From assembly GCA_022712315.1 (NCBI GenBank), contig JALAGS010000034.1, positions 1-55,015 of the forward strand: 55,015 bases of DNA, given 5' to 3'. Positions 11,412 to 18,918 of this stretch are shown here, piece by piece. Positions within the stretch are counted from its first letter, which is position 1, and the number at the start of each line of letters is the position of its first letter. Below the pieces are notes generated by a model. It was not told the DNA's origin. It worked only from the letters and a program-made list of their open reading frames with translations, and did no database searches. The stretch is from Sphingobacterium sp. GTDB lineage: Bacteria > Bacteroidota > Bacteroidia > Sphingobacteriales > Sphingobacteriaceae. The translations under genes and the position numbers were made by a program.

Positions 11412-11705
11412 ATGAATAAAAGAGTCCAAATAGTTTTGGCTATAGCATCATGAGTCTTTTTTTCAGCCAACTTAAAAGCTCAATCACCAAAGAAAAAAGT
11501 TCCTATAGTCATTGAAGACCAAGGAAGTTTTGCAACAGGTGGCACAGTCCTAAAAACTCCTGGTACTTATGATCCGGTCAAACGGGGAATGGACGGTCAG
11601 ACATTTCATGGTGACCATGCTTATGTGTTTTATCAGATACCACAAAATGCAAAAAAATTACCACTGGTATTCTGGCATGGAATAGGACAATTTTCCAAAA
11701 CATGA
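11412..11705 (+). pseudogene. Truncated secreted alpha/beta hydrolase, paralogue of the gene at 6657
   Basis: Reading from the ATG at 11412 gives a signal-like start, an in-frame TGA at 11451-11453, and then a stretch clearly homologous to residues 30-95 of the hydrolase at 6657 (shared landmarks QGSFA, GQTFHGDHAYVFYQIP, PLVFWHGIGQFSKT). The frame ends at a TGA at 11703, exactly where the sequence begins to match the region next to the third repeat copy (53796 onward). The nucleophile elbow and everything after it are gone. So the gene has two lesions: a nonsense codon in the signal region and loss of its 3' part at the repeat boundary. Confidence 0.8.
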
Positions 11706-11881
11706 TCTGTCAATTTAAAATATTTTTGTTGCTTAGATCATCTATAGTCAAAAATCCGGTAACAGAAAACTTTTTGACAGCTAGTGCTCCGTACTTAACA
11801 TCTAGAAATAATTTTTTTAAAAACCAAACAGGATTCACCCCTCGCAGACTCAAGGTTTTTTTATTGCTTTTATATCGTTTT

Positions 11882-12349
11882 TCATCGAATATCGTCCTTT
11901 ATCCACTTTAATTCCCCACGTTCTATCATGGCTATATACTTTTGCACGTGATCATCGGTCAATAAGCCATTGTCTTCAAGGTGGTAATTGAACTGCTTAG
12001 TGAAGGTGTAATATTGAATACTTCCTACATAAGCATTATTAAGATAAATTTGCCAAAGGCTGTATTTCTTGGCCCGAACTTCCACGACCTGGCGTTTTCC
12101 ATGATGATAAAACAACTCAGGCACATCCGTATCAAAGCGAAGTCTAAGGGCCTCAATGCACGCTTCTTTGATGTCATCGGCAAGTACACCGAATGCCAAT
12201 TGCCACACTCCCTGAGATTTCCTGAAAACATAAAAAGCAAGACCATTTTTGTTGTAAAGATGATAATCTTTCATGCCCATGCTTTTATCATGCACGGTAA
12301 TTTGAGCGTACATTACCCGATTTCGGCAAAAGATTTCTAGCGGTTTCAC
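11882..12349 (-). CDS. Repeated 155-aa protein of unknown family, copy A
   Basis: I do not recognise this family. The protein is a small soluble mixed alpha/beta protein with no signal peptide, no membrane segment and no known catalytic motif; conspicuous conserved pieces are FCRNRVMYAQITVHDKS, FYVFRKSQGVWQLAFG, ELFYHHGKRQVVEVRAKKYS and a C-terminal GELKWIKDDIR. Copies B and C differ from it at about 9 and 8 of 155 residues. This copy starts with GTG (12347-12349) where the other two have ATG. After the stop codon the small second gene present behind copy B is replaced by unrelated sequence after about 17 nt. Confidence 0.75.
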   Translation of the reverse strand: MKPLEIFCRNRVMYAQITVHDKSMGMKDYHLYNKNGLAFYVFRKSQGVWQLAFGVLADDIKEACIEALRLRFDTDVPELFYHHGKRQVVEVRAKKYSLWQIYLNNAYVGSIQYYTFTKQFNYHLEDNGLLTDDHVQKYIAMIERGELKWIKDDIR

Positions 12350-12354
12350 CTTAC

Positions 12355-12381
12355 AATATTACTAATAATATTAGTAATATT
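12355..12381 (-). promoter_or_regulatory. 27-bp palindrome before copy A
   Basis: Perfect inverted repeat with 12-bp arms AATATTACTAAT and ATTAGTAATATT around a 3-nt centre, ending 5 nt before the GTG start codon. It is conserved before all three copies. The position fits an operator over the start region or a hairpin in the 5' leader. Confidence 0.6.
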
Positions 12382-12483
12382 GATTACAAAAACGGTGATC
12401 CCTCTTGATTTACTTTAAAAACATTGGATAATTGGATATAAATAATCTTATTTTAATCATGCAGATGGTCGTTTAGTTGCTTT

Positions 12484-13116
12484 TTAAATTTTATCCTTAC
12501 CCCAAGTCATACTTGAAAAAATTCCATCTTTCATTACCAATGCATGCAACAATGCAATAGAAAGGTGCCCCACAACAATGAAAAAAAGAGACCAGGCTAA
12601 ACCTCTATGAATGTCATGCAGCCAAGCATATAAAACAGGATTCTGATCTATAAGGGATGGAAGAATAATATTTTGGGATAGCTTGGCTTGGAAACCGCCC
12701 GCGGAGAGCTGTCCCCAACCCGTTATAGGTAAAGCAAACATGAAGGCATACATAACCCAATGCATAAAGTGAGCCATCTTTTTTTCGATCTTTGGCATAT
12801 CACTTGGCAACGCCGGAATCGGATTCATGATTCTATTCACAAAACGCAATATACAAAGAAACAGGATTGCTACACCGATTGGAATATGAAGATCGATCAA
12901 CCAGGGACGACTACTAAGAGAAGTCATCATTCCTAAGCCAATAAACATTGTCGATAAAATCAATGTTGCCATCAACCAATGTAGAATTCTTCCTGTAAGA
13001 TTAAAGTTTAAAGGAAGTGAACGATTAATATGACGACGTCTTAGCTTGAAAATCTTTACAGATTTGAACCATTCACGAATTCTTGAGCCAGACTTTAGAT
13101 TCTTCTGCTGTGACAT
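12484..13116 (-). CDS. Cytochrome b561-type membrane protein
   Basis: About 210 residues from the ATG at 13116 (the longer frame would overlap the catalase gene). Four membrane segments carry the His residues of a di-heme cytochrome b561: GRILHWLMATLIL, WLIDLHIPIGVAILFL, AHFMHWVMYAFMFALPITGW and LHDIHRGLAWSLFFIVVGHL. It would pass electrons from the quinone pool to a periplasmic partner. It starts 1 bp after the catalase-like gene stops, so the two are translationally close and very likely work together. Confidence 0.87.
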   Translation of the reverse strand: MSQQKNLKSGSRIREWFKSVKIFKLRRRHINRSLPLNFNLTGRILHWLMATLILSTMFIGLGMMTSLSSRPWLIDLHIPIGVAILFLCILRFVNRIMNPIPALPSDMPKIEKKMAHFMHWVMYAFMFALPITGWGQLSAGGFQAKLSQNIILPSLIDQNPVLYAWLHDIHRGLAWSLFFIVVGHLSIALLHALVMKDGIFSSMTWGKDKI

Positions 13117-13117
13117 A

Positions 13118-14200
13118 TTATTTATCTTTAGAAGTTTCCTTTTTTCCAATGGCGTCAGTAGCCTTTCCATAGCCGATCTCCCGGACACGTGCATTATACG
13201 AATGGGCATAAATACCTGCTCTAGCTGTCAGAACAGGATCTTTGGATACCTCTATTCCTGCCGGTACTTTTGTGGGATCAAAGTTAATATCGCGGCATCC
13301 ACCCTCAGTTTGGTCAAAAACTCTCTTAATTTCCAATACACCTGCGACGATCTGACGACGATTTGCCGGCCAGGCCTTCGAAGGGTTTTCAATTTCGTCA
13401 CCAGGTTCAGCAAAGGTCATGACCAAATCCCAATAGAGCGCCCCTTTATCTAGGCGTTGTTTTAGATCGTCAAAAAGGAAGTCGTGACTCGCGTGCTCAC
13501 GTTCCTCCTTAGACCAGGCACTGAAAGGCGCATGCGGCCGCATCGACCAGCGAACGGCATGTTTATTCCCTTTAGAATCAATTAAATAGAATGCATTGAT
13601 AACATTGTACTCTGCTACTGCAAAGCTACTTACCCATGGCGCTTTATCAGCCCAATCGATAAAGTTTTGGGCTTCTGGATAGTCTTTAAGAAAAGCGGAT
13701 ACTAATGCCGGGTTTGGCTTACCCGTAGTGCTGTCGATTTTGTACGCATCTGATCTTCTAATTACGCCTAAAGCATCATGTGTAACGAAAAATGGATGAT
13801 TGTTCAGTTTCATTCTCCATTGCTGGTTGTTTTCTGACGATATCATCATTGCCATGCTAACTGTTCGTGTTGAATTGTCAGCAGCAAAAGGATCTACAGT
13901 TCCGATTGAAAAGCGACCTAATACAGCAGATGAATCCTGTGAAAATACAGTTGCTTTCGAAAAGGGAGCTAATTTGCCTGTTGAACGAAAAGTGCCTTCG
14001 AAACAAATTCCTTTCGAATGTGCCCGTCTATAACCTGCAGGAAATGAGTCCGGGATATCTTTAAGGAAGCTTGCTGTCGTTGTTCTATTTCCAAGCCATC
14101 CTGCAGACCAAGCAAAGATCAAAACCAGACCGGCTGCTAGCACTCCGATACATACCAAAGGGATGATTGCTTTTTTCGATTTAATTTTCTGTTTATCCAT
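13118..14200 (-). CDS. Membrane-anchored catalase-family peroxidase
   Basis: A 360-residue heme protein of the short catalase-like type (SrpA-like), with an N-terminal membrane anchor (residues about 12-33) placing the heme domain in the periplasm. The distal His lies in RRAHSKGICFEG, and the C-terminal YAHSYNARVREIG supplies the likely proximal Tyr. Family members are typically about 340-370 residues and lack the C-terminal part of full catalases; they tend to act as peroxidases and pair with a cytochrome b561 gene, as here. An HxlR regulator is divergent from it. Confidence 0.88.
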   Translation of the reverse strand: MDKQKIKSKKAIIPLVCIGVLAAGLVLIFAWSAGWLGNRTTTASFLKDIPDSFPAGYRRAHSKGICFEGTFRSTGKLAPFSKATVFSQDSSAVLGRFSIGTVDPFAADNSTRTVSMAMMISSENNQQWRMKLNNHPFFVTHDALGVIRRSDAYKIDSTTGKPNPALVSAFLKDYPEAQNFIDWADKAPWVSSFAVAEYNVINAFYLIDSKGNKHAVRWSMRPHAPFSAWSKEEREHASHDFLFDDLKQRLDKGALYWDLVMTFAEPGDEIENPSKAWPANRRQIVAGVLEIKRVFDQTEGGCRDINFDPTKVPAGIEVSKDPVLTARAGIYAHSYNARVREIGYGKATDAIGKKETSKDK

Positions 14201-14308
14201 TTATTATTAAAACTAGATTTATTCAACAATGTTTTAGCTAAATCTTGCTGAGTTTAAAAATTTGTAATTCACCAAAGTTATTAGTAAAGACAGTAATTTG
14301 GGTTACAT

Positions 14309-14324
14309 ATTACCTTTAGGTAAT
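14309..14324. promoter_or_regulatory. Putative HxlR operator (ATTACCT/AGGTAAT)
   Basis: A 16-bp inverted repeat, ATTACCTTTAGGTAAT, with 7-bp arms lies between the divergent catalase and HxlR genes. A related GTTACTTTAAGG follows within 15 bp. The core ATTACCTTTAGG is found again, on the opposite strand, just before the second HxlR gene (18248-18259). Confidence 0.5.
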
Positions 14325-14399
14325 TAGTTACTTTAAGGAAATCAGGAGTATTATATTAAAGTAATTTTTATATTTATGTCTATAAAGTAATGTAAGTAA

Positions 14400-14759
14400 G
14401 TGAAGAAGTCAAAACTGGAACTCGGAGAAAAGTGTTTGCGCCAGATTCGAGGGATTAAAGATACAAATCAGCTGTTGAGTGGTAAATGGAAAAGTTTGAT
14501 CATCAGTCATCTGTACTATGAAAAAACTATGCGGTTTATGGATTTAATTAGACAACTTGAAGAAATAGCTCCTAAGGTACTTTCAAAAGAACTTAAAGAA
14601 CTGGAATTAAATAAACTTATAAAACGTACAGTAAAAGATACAATGCCTATCACGGTCGAGTATGAGCTTTCTGAATCTGGAAAAAGTCTTCATTCGGTAA
14701 TTAAAGTGATGAGTGAGTGGGGAATAAATTATAGGGAACGATTGTACAGTACTGAATAA
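14400..14759 (+). CDS. HxlR-family winged-helix regulator
   Basis: A 119-residue DNA-binding protein with the HxlR core: LLSGKWKSLIISHL, then RFMDLIRQLEEIAPKVLSKE (recognition helix) and the wing VEYELSESGKSL. It lacks the N-terminal Cys often used by redox-sensing members, although one Cys is present near residue 13. The frame opens with GTG; no better start is visible. Its divergent placement from the catalase/cytochrome b pair suggests it controls them. Confidence 0.85.
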   Translation: MKKSKLELGEKCLRQIRGIKDTNQLLSGKWKSLIISHLYYEKTMRFMDLIRQLEEIAPKVLSKELKELELNKLIKRTVKDTMPITVEYELSESGKSLHSVIKVMSEWGINYRERLYSTE

Positions 14760-14782
14760 ACTTACTTTTTATTAATAATTGG

Positions 14783-14826
14783 GGGCATATCCTAGATCAG
14801 TTCTTAACTATATATGCTCGTTTTTT
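14783..14826 (+). terminator. Probable terminator after HxlR gene
   Basis: GGGCATAT and ATATGCTC can pair (one G-U) around a loop of about 21 nt and are followed by GTTTTTT. The loop is long, so this is a moderate call. Confidence 0.45.
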
Positions 14827-14904
14827 AACCTAATTTAAACCGGCTTTGGGCATTCATCTATTGTAATGATCGTAAGATTAATTGAGATAATTTTGCTCAT
14901 TTTT

Positions 14905-15129
14905 TTATTCCTCATAGCCTAACTCATCAAGGATAATAACAAGTTCATCGCTTGTCAACCAGCTCGTATTGTTACATAGCATCACCCAATTGCCATTGCG
15001 AAAATCTACATCCATTATAAAAAACCGATCAATCATAATTTGCAAGGTTCCACCGCCATGCAAAACAGAAACCTCCACCACTTGCTTTTGACCACACACG
15101 TCACATTTGAACTTTATATCGTTTTTCAT
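14905..15129 (-). CDS. Small Cys-pair protein coupled to repeat copy B
   Basis: A 74-residue protein starting at 15129, where its ATG overlaps the TGA stop of the 155-residue gene (ATGA), so the two are likely translationally coupled. It begins MKNDIKFKCDVCGQKQVVEV; the CxxC could bind a metal or form a disulfide, but a second pair is missing (one more Cys lies in VMLCNNTSW). The acidic end LVIILDELGYEE is helical. Behind copies A and C only the first few codons of this gene survive. Function unknown. Confidence 0.6.
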   Translation of the reverse strand: MKNDIKFKCDVCGQKQVVEVSVLHGGGTLQIMIDRFFIMDVDFRNGNWVMLCNNTSWLTSDELVIILDELGYEE

Positions 15130-15593
15130 CGAATATCGTCCTTTATCCACTTTAATTCCCCACGTTGTATTATGGCTATATATTTTTGCACGTGATCATC
15201 GGTCAATAAGCAATTGTCGTCAAGGTGGTAATTGAACTGCTTAGTGAAGGTGTAATATTGAAGACTTCCTACATAAGCATTATTGAGATAAATATGCCAA
15301 AGGCTGTATTTCTTGGCCCGAACTTCCACGACCTGGCGTTTTCCATGATGATAAAACAACTCAGGCACATCCGTATCAAAGCGAAGTATAAGGGCGTCAA
15401 TGCACGCTTCCTTGATGTCATCGGCAAGTACACCGAATGCCAGTTCCCACACTCCCTGAGATTTCCTGAAAACATAAAAAGCAAGACCATTTTTGTTATA
15501 GAGATGATAGTCTTTCATGCCCATGCTTTTATCATGCACGGTAATTTGAGCGTACATTACCCGATTTCGGCAAAAGATTTCCAAAGGTTTCAT
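15126..15593 (-). CDS. Repeated 155-aa protein of unknown family, copy B
   Basis: Second copy of the unrecognised protein, ATG start at 15593. Against copy A it differs at about nine positions, among them Q to E in GVWELAFG, R to I in DALILRF and G to C in DDNCLLTDD. The changes are scattered and mostly moderate, and the frame is intact, which suggests the protein is still under selection. It is the only copy with its downstream ATGA-coupled small gene complete, so it may show the ancestral two-gene arrangement. Confidence 0.75.
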   Translation of the reverse strand: MKPLEIFCRNRVMYAQITVHDKSMGMKDYHLYNKNGLAFYVFRKSQGVWELAFGVLADDIKEACIDALILRFDTDVPELFYHHGKRQVVEVRAKKYSLWHIYLNNAYVGSLQYYTFTKQFNYHLDDNCLLTDDHVQKYIAIIQRGELKWIKDDIR

Positions 15594-15598
15594 TTTAC

Positions 15599-15625
15599 AA
15601 TATTACTAATAATATTAGCAATATT
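15599..15625 (-). promoter_or_regulatory. 27-bp palindrome before copy B
   Basis: Same inverted repeat as before copy A, with one change: the right arm on the plus strand reads ATTAGCAATATT. In the transcript this turns an A-U pair into G-U, so an RNA hairpin would be kept while the DNA symmetry is slightly weakened. Confidence 0.55.
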
Positions 15626-15706
15626 ATACACAGTTAAGATATTTATGGTTTTCGATTTTTTATATGCAATTGGATGGATGAAGGCTCTCCTAGCCCGGTA
15701 ATAGCA

Positions 15707-15865
15707 TTACACAGATTGCCTGACATGTTGCTTGGGAGTTTCTATGACACGATTGTAAATTTCCTGCATCTTCTTCTCATAGCTGGTAGAGCGACCGCCA
15801 AAGAAATCGACATAGCTCGCTCTTATATCGCTAAAGGCAGTGGTGTCGATGTAGCGATTTATTAT
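15707..15865 (-). pseudogene. C-terminal remnant of an unknown gene
   Basis: Between repeat copy B and the cysteine desulfurase an open frame without start reads RYIDTTAFSDIRASYVDFFG and on to a TAA at 15707, about 50 residues in all. It looks like true coding sequence cut at its 5' side, where it runs into the 3' end of the desulfurase gene in another frame. I do not recognise the family. It marks a recombination joint next to the repeat. Confidence 0.45.
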
Positions 15866-16982
15866 TGTGCAATTGGTTTATGATCTCGCTTACAGCTTCC
15901 ACAGTTTGTCCGATTTCTTCTGCTGTAGTGAAACGCCCTAAACTAAATCTTAGTGCATTAAATGCCTCATTCCTACTCAATCCCATAGCTTCAAGTACAG
16001 GAGAAGGTGCTGCTTCAAAATAACTGAGTACTGAGCAGTTGGAAACACATATATTATCGAGTTTTTGAACAATATTTTCGCTGTTAATACCATCAAAACG
16101 TATTGTACATGTTGTATAGATCCTGTGTGTTTTAGAACCTATTAATTTCGTCCCTCCGATTGCCAATAATTGTTGTTCTAAGATATCACGTAGTTTGCCA
16201 ATGCGTTCTTCGTCTTCATTCATCTGTAAAGCTGCGAGTTCAGCGGCTTTGCCGATACCAACGATACCCGGCACATTAAGTGTACCATTTCTTGCCTCGC
16301 CTTCATGTCCACCAGAAAAGATAAGCGGTTTCATAGGTACTTCGGGTCTAAAATAAATACCGCCTATACCCGTTGGCCCATAAAATTTATGGGCAGAGAA
16401 TGTGAGGATATCTATTAATGATCGTGCGAGAACAGGGAGTTTTCCGACAGATTGGCTTCCATCGGTCATAAAAAAGGCGTCATGAGCATGTGTTATTTCC
16501 GCAATTCGCTCTATGTCCTGAATCACACCAGTATCATGGTTGACATGCATCACACATACTAAAGCTGTAAGAGGTGTAAAGGCCCGCTCTAGTTCTTCAA
16601 GGACTATCAATCCGTCGCTATCAACAGAAAGGTAAGTAACCGCAATACCATTGGTCTCAAGATACCTGCAGGTATCCAAAACTGTGGGATGCTCTGTCTG
16701 TACAGTTATAATATGTTGTTTCCCGGGCCTCAATAATCCACGTAATCCCATATTGATAGCTTCCGTAGCACCAGCTGTAAAGAAAATATCTTCTGCATTG
16801 GTATCTATAAGATCAGCAATCTGTCTCCTACTCTTCTCGACCGCAGTATCTAAATATTTGCCTAGTTTATGACGACTTGCTGCGTTACCATACTTGTCTG
16901 TCAAATAAGGCATCATTTCGTCTAAGACCCTAGGATCCATTGGAGTGGATGCATTGTTGTCAAGATATATAATTTTGTCCAT
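15831..16982 (-). CDS. Cysteine desulfurase (class V aminotransferase, NifS/IscS-like)
   Basis: About 383 residues from the ATG at 16982, chosen because it opens with the family start MDKIIYLDNNASTPMDPRVL; the longer frame overlaps the upstream gene. The PLP lysine is in TFSAHKFYGPTGIGG, the His that stacks on PLP in TEHPTV, and the likely persulfide Cys in VSNCSVLSYFEAAPSPVLEA. The loop after this Cys is longer than in IscS. The last residues (LHNNKSLHRHHCL) look replaced by the neighbouring joint. It follows a membrane protein gene by 1 bp; no IscU or SufE partner is next to it, so its sulfur acceptor is unknown. Confidence 0.85.
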   Translation of the reverse strand: MDKIIYLDNNASTPMDPRVLDEMMPYLTDKYGNAASRHKLGKYLDTAVEKSRRQIADLIDTNAEDIFFTAGATEAINMGLRGLLRPGKQHIITVQTEHPTVLDTCRYLETNGIAVTYLSVDSDGLIVLEELERAFTPLTALVCVMHVNHDTGVIQDIERIAEITHAHDAFFMTDGSQSVGKLPVLARSLIDILTFSAHKFYGPTGIGGIYFRPEVPMKPLIFSGGHEGEARNGTLNVPGIVGIGKAAELAALQMNEDEERIGKLRDILEQQLLAIGGTKLIGSKTHRIYTTCTIRFDGINSENIVQKLDNICVSNCSVLSYFEAAPSPVLEAMGLSRNEAFNALRFSLGRFTTAEEIGQTVEAVSEIINQLHNNKSLHRHHCL

Positions 16983-16983
16983 G

Positions 16984-17718
16984 TTAGTCGATTTGTCTTG
17001 CGTCATTCTTTTCATCCTCATCATACGTTTTGAGCATATAGTGTTGTCCTAGGTTTCCCTCAAAGACTTTTATTTCGGCAGTCTTTGGTTGGTACGGCAA
17101 ATTGTAATCCCATTCCATGAAAGATAAGTTCATCATCCGATTTCCCCATAATTTGTTCTCAAATTTGGCATAGTTGTCATTTCCTCCAAAAGACTTGAAC
17201 AAAAAAGACGCATCTACTTTGGCTCGCTCCCACTCAAAAACTTGCCGCGCGTTAAAAATGTTTGTAAGCGATAGGAACCCGTAAGAATAAACTGTTGAAA
17301 GGAGAAAAACAGCGCTTAAATACAAGGGTTTCGAAACTGTATTTCGGATAATGATCTTCTTTAACATGATTAGGCCGCCAATGGCTACCACAACAACTCC
17401 ACCCAACAGAGCCGACCATGGCAGAAAGTACCAATCATTTTTCAGATGGACTTGATCATATAACAAAAATCCAAATTCTAGCACTACAGCAAACGTAAAA
17501 AATCCCTCAGGCCACATGCTCCTGATATTATCCGTGCGCAAATTTTTAAGAAAAACAACCAATATCAACCCCGAAAACAGTCCATACAACAAAGTTGTAT
17601 ACTGATTAAAAAGCACAAAACCAAAGCCGTAAAAAACGCCGGCCACAATGAAACCAATAAAAGTCAGTGTCTCGAATTTCTCGTTTAAATAAGTGCTAAG
17701 CTTTTGTATAATATGCAT
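16984..17718 (-). CDS. Integral membrane protein of unknown function
   Basis: A 244-residue protein with about five hydrophobic segments in residues 18-150 (for example TFIGFIVAGVFYGFGFVL, WSALLGGVVVVAIGGLIM and LYLSAVFLLSTVYSYGFL) and a soluble tail of about 90 residues (NIFNARQVFEWERAKVDASF to the end). No family is recognised. It ends 1 bp before the cysteine desulfurase start, so the pair is probably one operon, but the functional link is not known. Confidence 0.7.
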   Translation of the reverse strand: MHIIQKLSTYLNEKFETLTFIGFIVAGVFYGFGFVLFNQYTTLLYGLFSGLILVVFLKNLRTDNIRSMWPEGFFTFAVVLEFGFLLYDQVHLKNDWYFLPWSALLGGVVVVAIGGLIMLKKIIIRNTVSKPLYLSAVFLLSTVYSYGFLSLTNIFNARQVFEWERAKVDASFLFKSFGGNDNYAKFENKLWGNRMMNLSFMEWDYNLPYQPKTAEIKVFEGNLGQHYMLKTYDEDEKNDARQID

Positions 17719-17891
17719 AAATGAGGCTTTAGGTTAACCTGATGCGTCCATGATTAGCCGCATAGGAAAAATAACATTAGCTTAAAGATAAATATTATTT
17801 ATCAATACTTAATAAGGTTAGGAATAATTATTCTGATTGTTACATACAGAAGGCTCCAAACTTCCCCAAATGAGCTGTTAAAATAGAAACC

Positions 17892-18233
17892 TCATTTTGC
17901 TTTAATTTTATCTCTATGCTTTAGACCAAATTTAATTAAAGCATTGGCAACTTCCTGCGTCTCTTTAGCATAGGCGGTAAGCGCATAAGAAACGGTCACA
18001 GGCTTCGTGTCATTAACCGTTCTACTAACCAGTAAATTATCTTCCAATTCCTGAAGTTCCTTGGATAGAACTTTTGGGGATATTCCCAGAGCCATCTCTT
18101 GCAGATCTTTAAACCGCATTGGGCCGTGTTTCTGCAAATTGTGTAGGATACAAAATTTCCATTTACCACTGAGCAATTCAATGCCATCTTTTAATGCCAA
18201 TATAGTTTCTTTATCAATATTTTTATTGCTCAT
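17892..18233 (-). CDS. HxlR-family winged-helix regulator
   Basis: A 113-residue HxlR protein with LLSGKWKFCILHNLQKHGPM, the recognition region MRFKDLQEMALGISPKVLSK and the wing TVSYALTAYAKET. It resembles the HxlR at 14.4 kb but is not a duplicate. The single Cys in KFCILHN lies in the first DNA-binding helix. It is divergent from a RibD-type reductase gene, which is its probable target; a shared sequence motif lies 8 bp before its start codon. Confidence 0.86.
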   Translation of the reverse strand: MSNKNIDKETILALKDGIELLSGKWKFCILHNLQKHGPMRFKDLQEMALGISPKVLSKELQELEDNLLVSRTVNDTKPVTVSYALTAYAKETQEVANALIKFGLKHRDKIKAK

Positions 18234-18240
18234 AAGATAG

Positions 18241-18259
18241 TTACTTTCCTAAAGGTAAT
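18241..18259. promoter_or_regulatory. Putative HxlR operator 2
   Basis: TTACTTTCCTAAAGGTAAT is an imperfect inverted repeat. Its right part on the minus strand reads ATTACCTTTAGG, the same core as in the operator before the first HxlR gene. It lies between the divergent HxlR and reductase genes. Confidence 0.5.
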
Positions 18260-18321
18260 GAATAGTAAATATATGTTGAATATCCAATAGTTTTGTTGAA
18301 CAGAAATTTAAAGAAAATCTT

Positions 18322-18831
18322 ATGAAAGTAACAGTAATCGCAAACATTTCGGCTAATGGAAGAATTTTGATATCCGATAATCCGCATCATAAACTGCCAC
18401 CGGAAGCAATGGAATTTTACGTACATTTTGTAAGGCAGGTTGGAAATGTAGTGATAGGATTGAAAACATTTGAAAATTTTCTAAATTTTCCAGATCCGAT
18501 AAAAGATCATTTTAATGGAATAGAAATCATCATATTGGCCGATAAACCTTATACGGCTGATGGCTACAAGACTGTTGCAAGTCCTGAAGAAGCAATTGCA
18601 TATATGTCTGCAAAAGGAGTGCGGGAAATAGCCGTTGGTGGCGGAGCAGGTACTTTCAACGCTTTTTTGGATAAGAATTTGGTTACCGATATTTATTTTA
18701 ACATCAGCCCTATAATTACTGGAGCTGGAGCAATTTTAGCAAGCAATGAGGATTTAAGTTCAAAGTTCAAGTACAAAGGTCAGAAGCTTAAAAACGGTTT
18801 TCTTCAATTGCATCTAACGAAAGAAGACTGA
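18322..18831 (+). CDS. RibD C-terminal/dihydrofolate-reductase-like protein
   Basis: A 169-residue cytoplasmic protein of the RibD_C superfamily: the N-terminal strand VIANISANGRI, the nucleotide-binding VVIGLKTFENF and the conserved glycine-rich EIAVGGGAGTFNAFLD are in the usual order. Stand-alone members reduce pterin- or pyrimidine-like substrates with NAD(P)H, but the true substrate is usually unknown. It is divergent from an HxlR regulator, a common arrangement. Confidence 0.82.
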   Translation: MKVTVIANISANGRILISDNPHHKLPPEAMEFYVHFVRQVGNVVIGLKTFENFLNFPDPIKDHFNGIEIIILADKPYTADGYKTVASPEEAIAYMSAKGVREIAVGGGAGTFNAFLDKNLVTDIYFNISPIITGAGAILASNEDLSSKFKYKGQKLKNGFLQLHLTKED

Positions 18832-18918
18832 ATAACAACAGACCAAAAATGTCAGGGCTTTTAAAACCCCGCATCCTTTTGGGAATTGGGGTCATAAATA
18901 AACATAGAAACATATTGA

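Larger units (their letters stand above)
11703..12381 (-). repeat. Dispersed repeat, copy A
   Basis: This 679-bp block matches 53796-54475 over its whole length, and its part from about 11882 matches 15126-15625. It holds the 155-residue gene, its 5' palindrome and about 180 bp beyond the stop codon. Its left edge cuts the hydrolase remnant and its right edge coincides with the end of the palindrome, after which it shares nothing obvious with the other copies. No transposase, terminal inverted repeat or target duplication is visible. Confidence 0.8.
15126..15704 (-). repeat. Dispersed repeat, copy B
   Basis: Matches copies A and C over the 155-residue gene and the palindrome. Beyond the palindrome it also matches copy C for about 80 bp (15626-15704 against 54476-54554, with the shared landmark TATATGCAATTGGATGGATG), then diverges into a gene remnant. 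On the other side it differs from A and C just inside the second gene. Confidence 0.75.

Noticed and set aside
11981..12340. Plus-strand frames of 119, 158 and 119 codons opposite the three 155-aa genes
   Set aside because: They are open in all copies only because the opposite strand is conserved; substitutions fit the minus-strand protein, and no start context or family supports the plus-strand frames.
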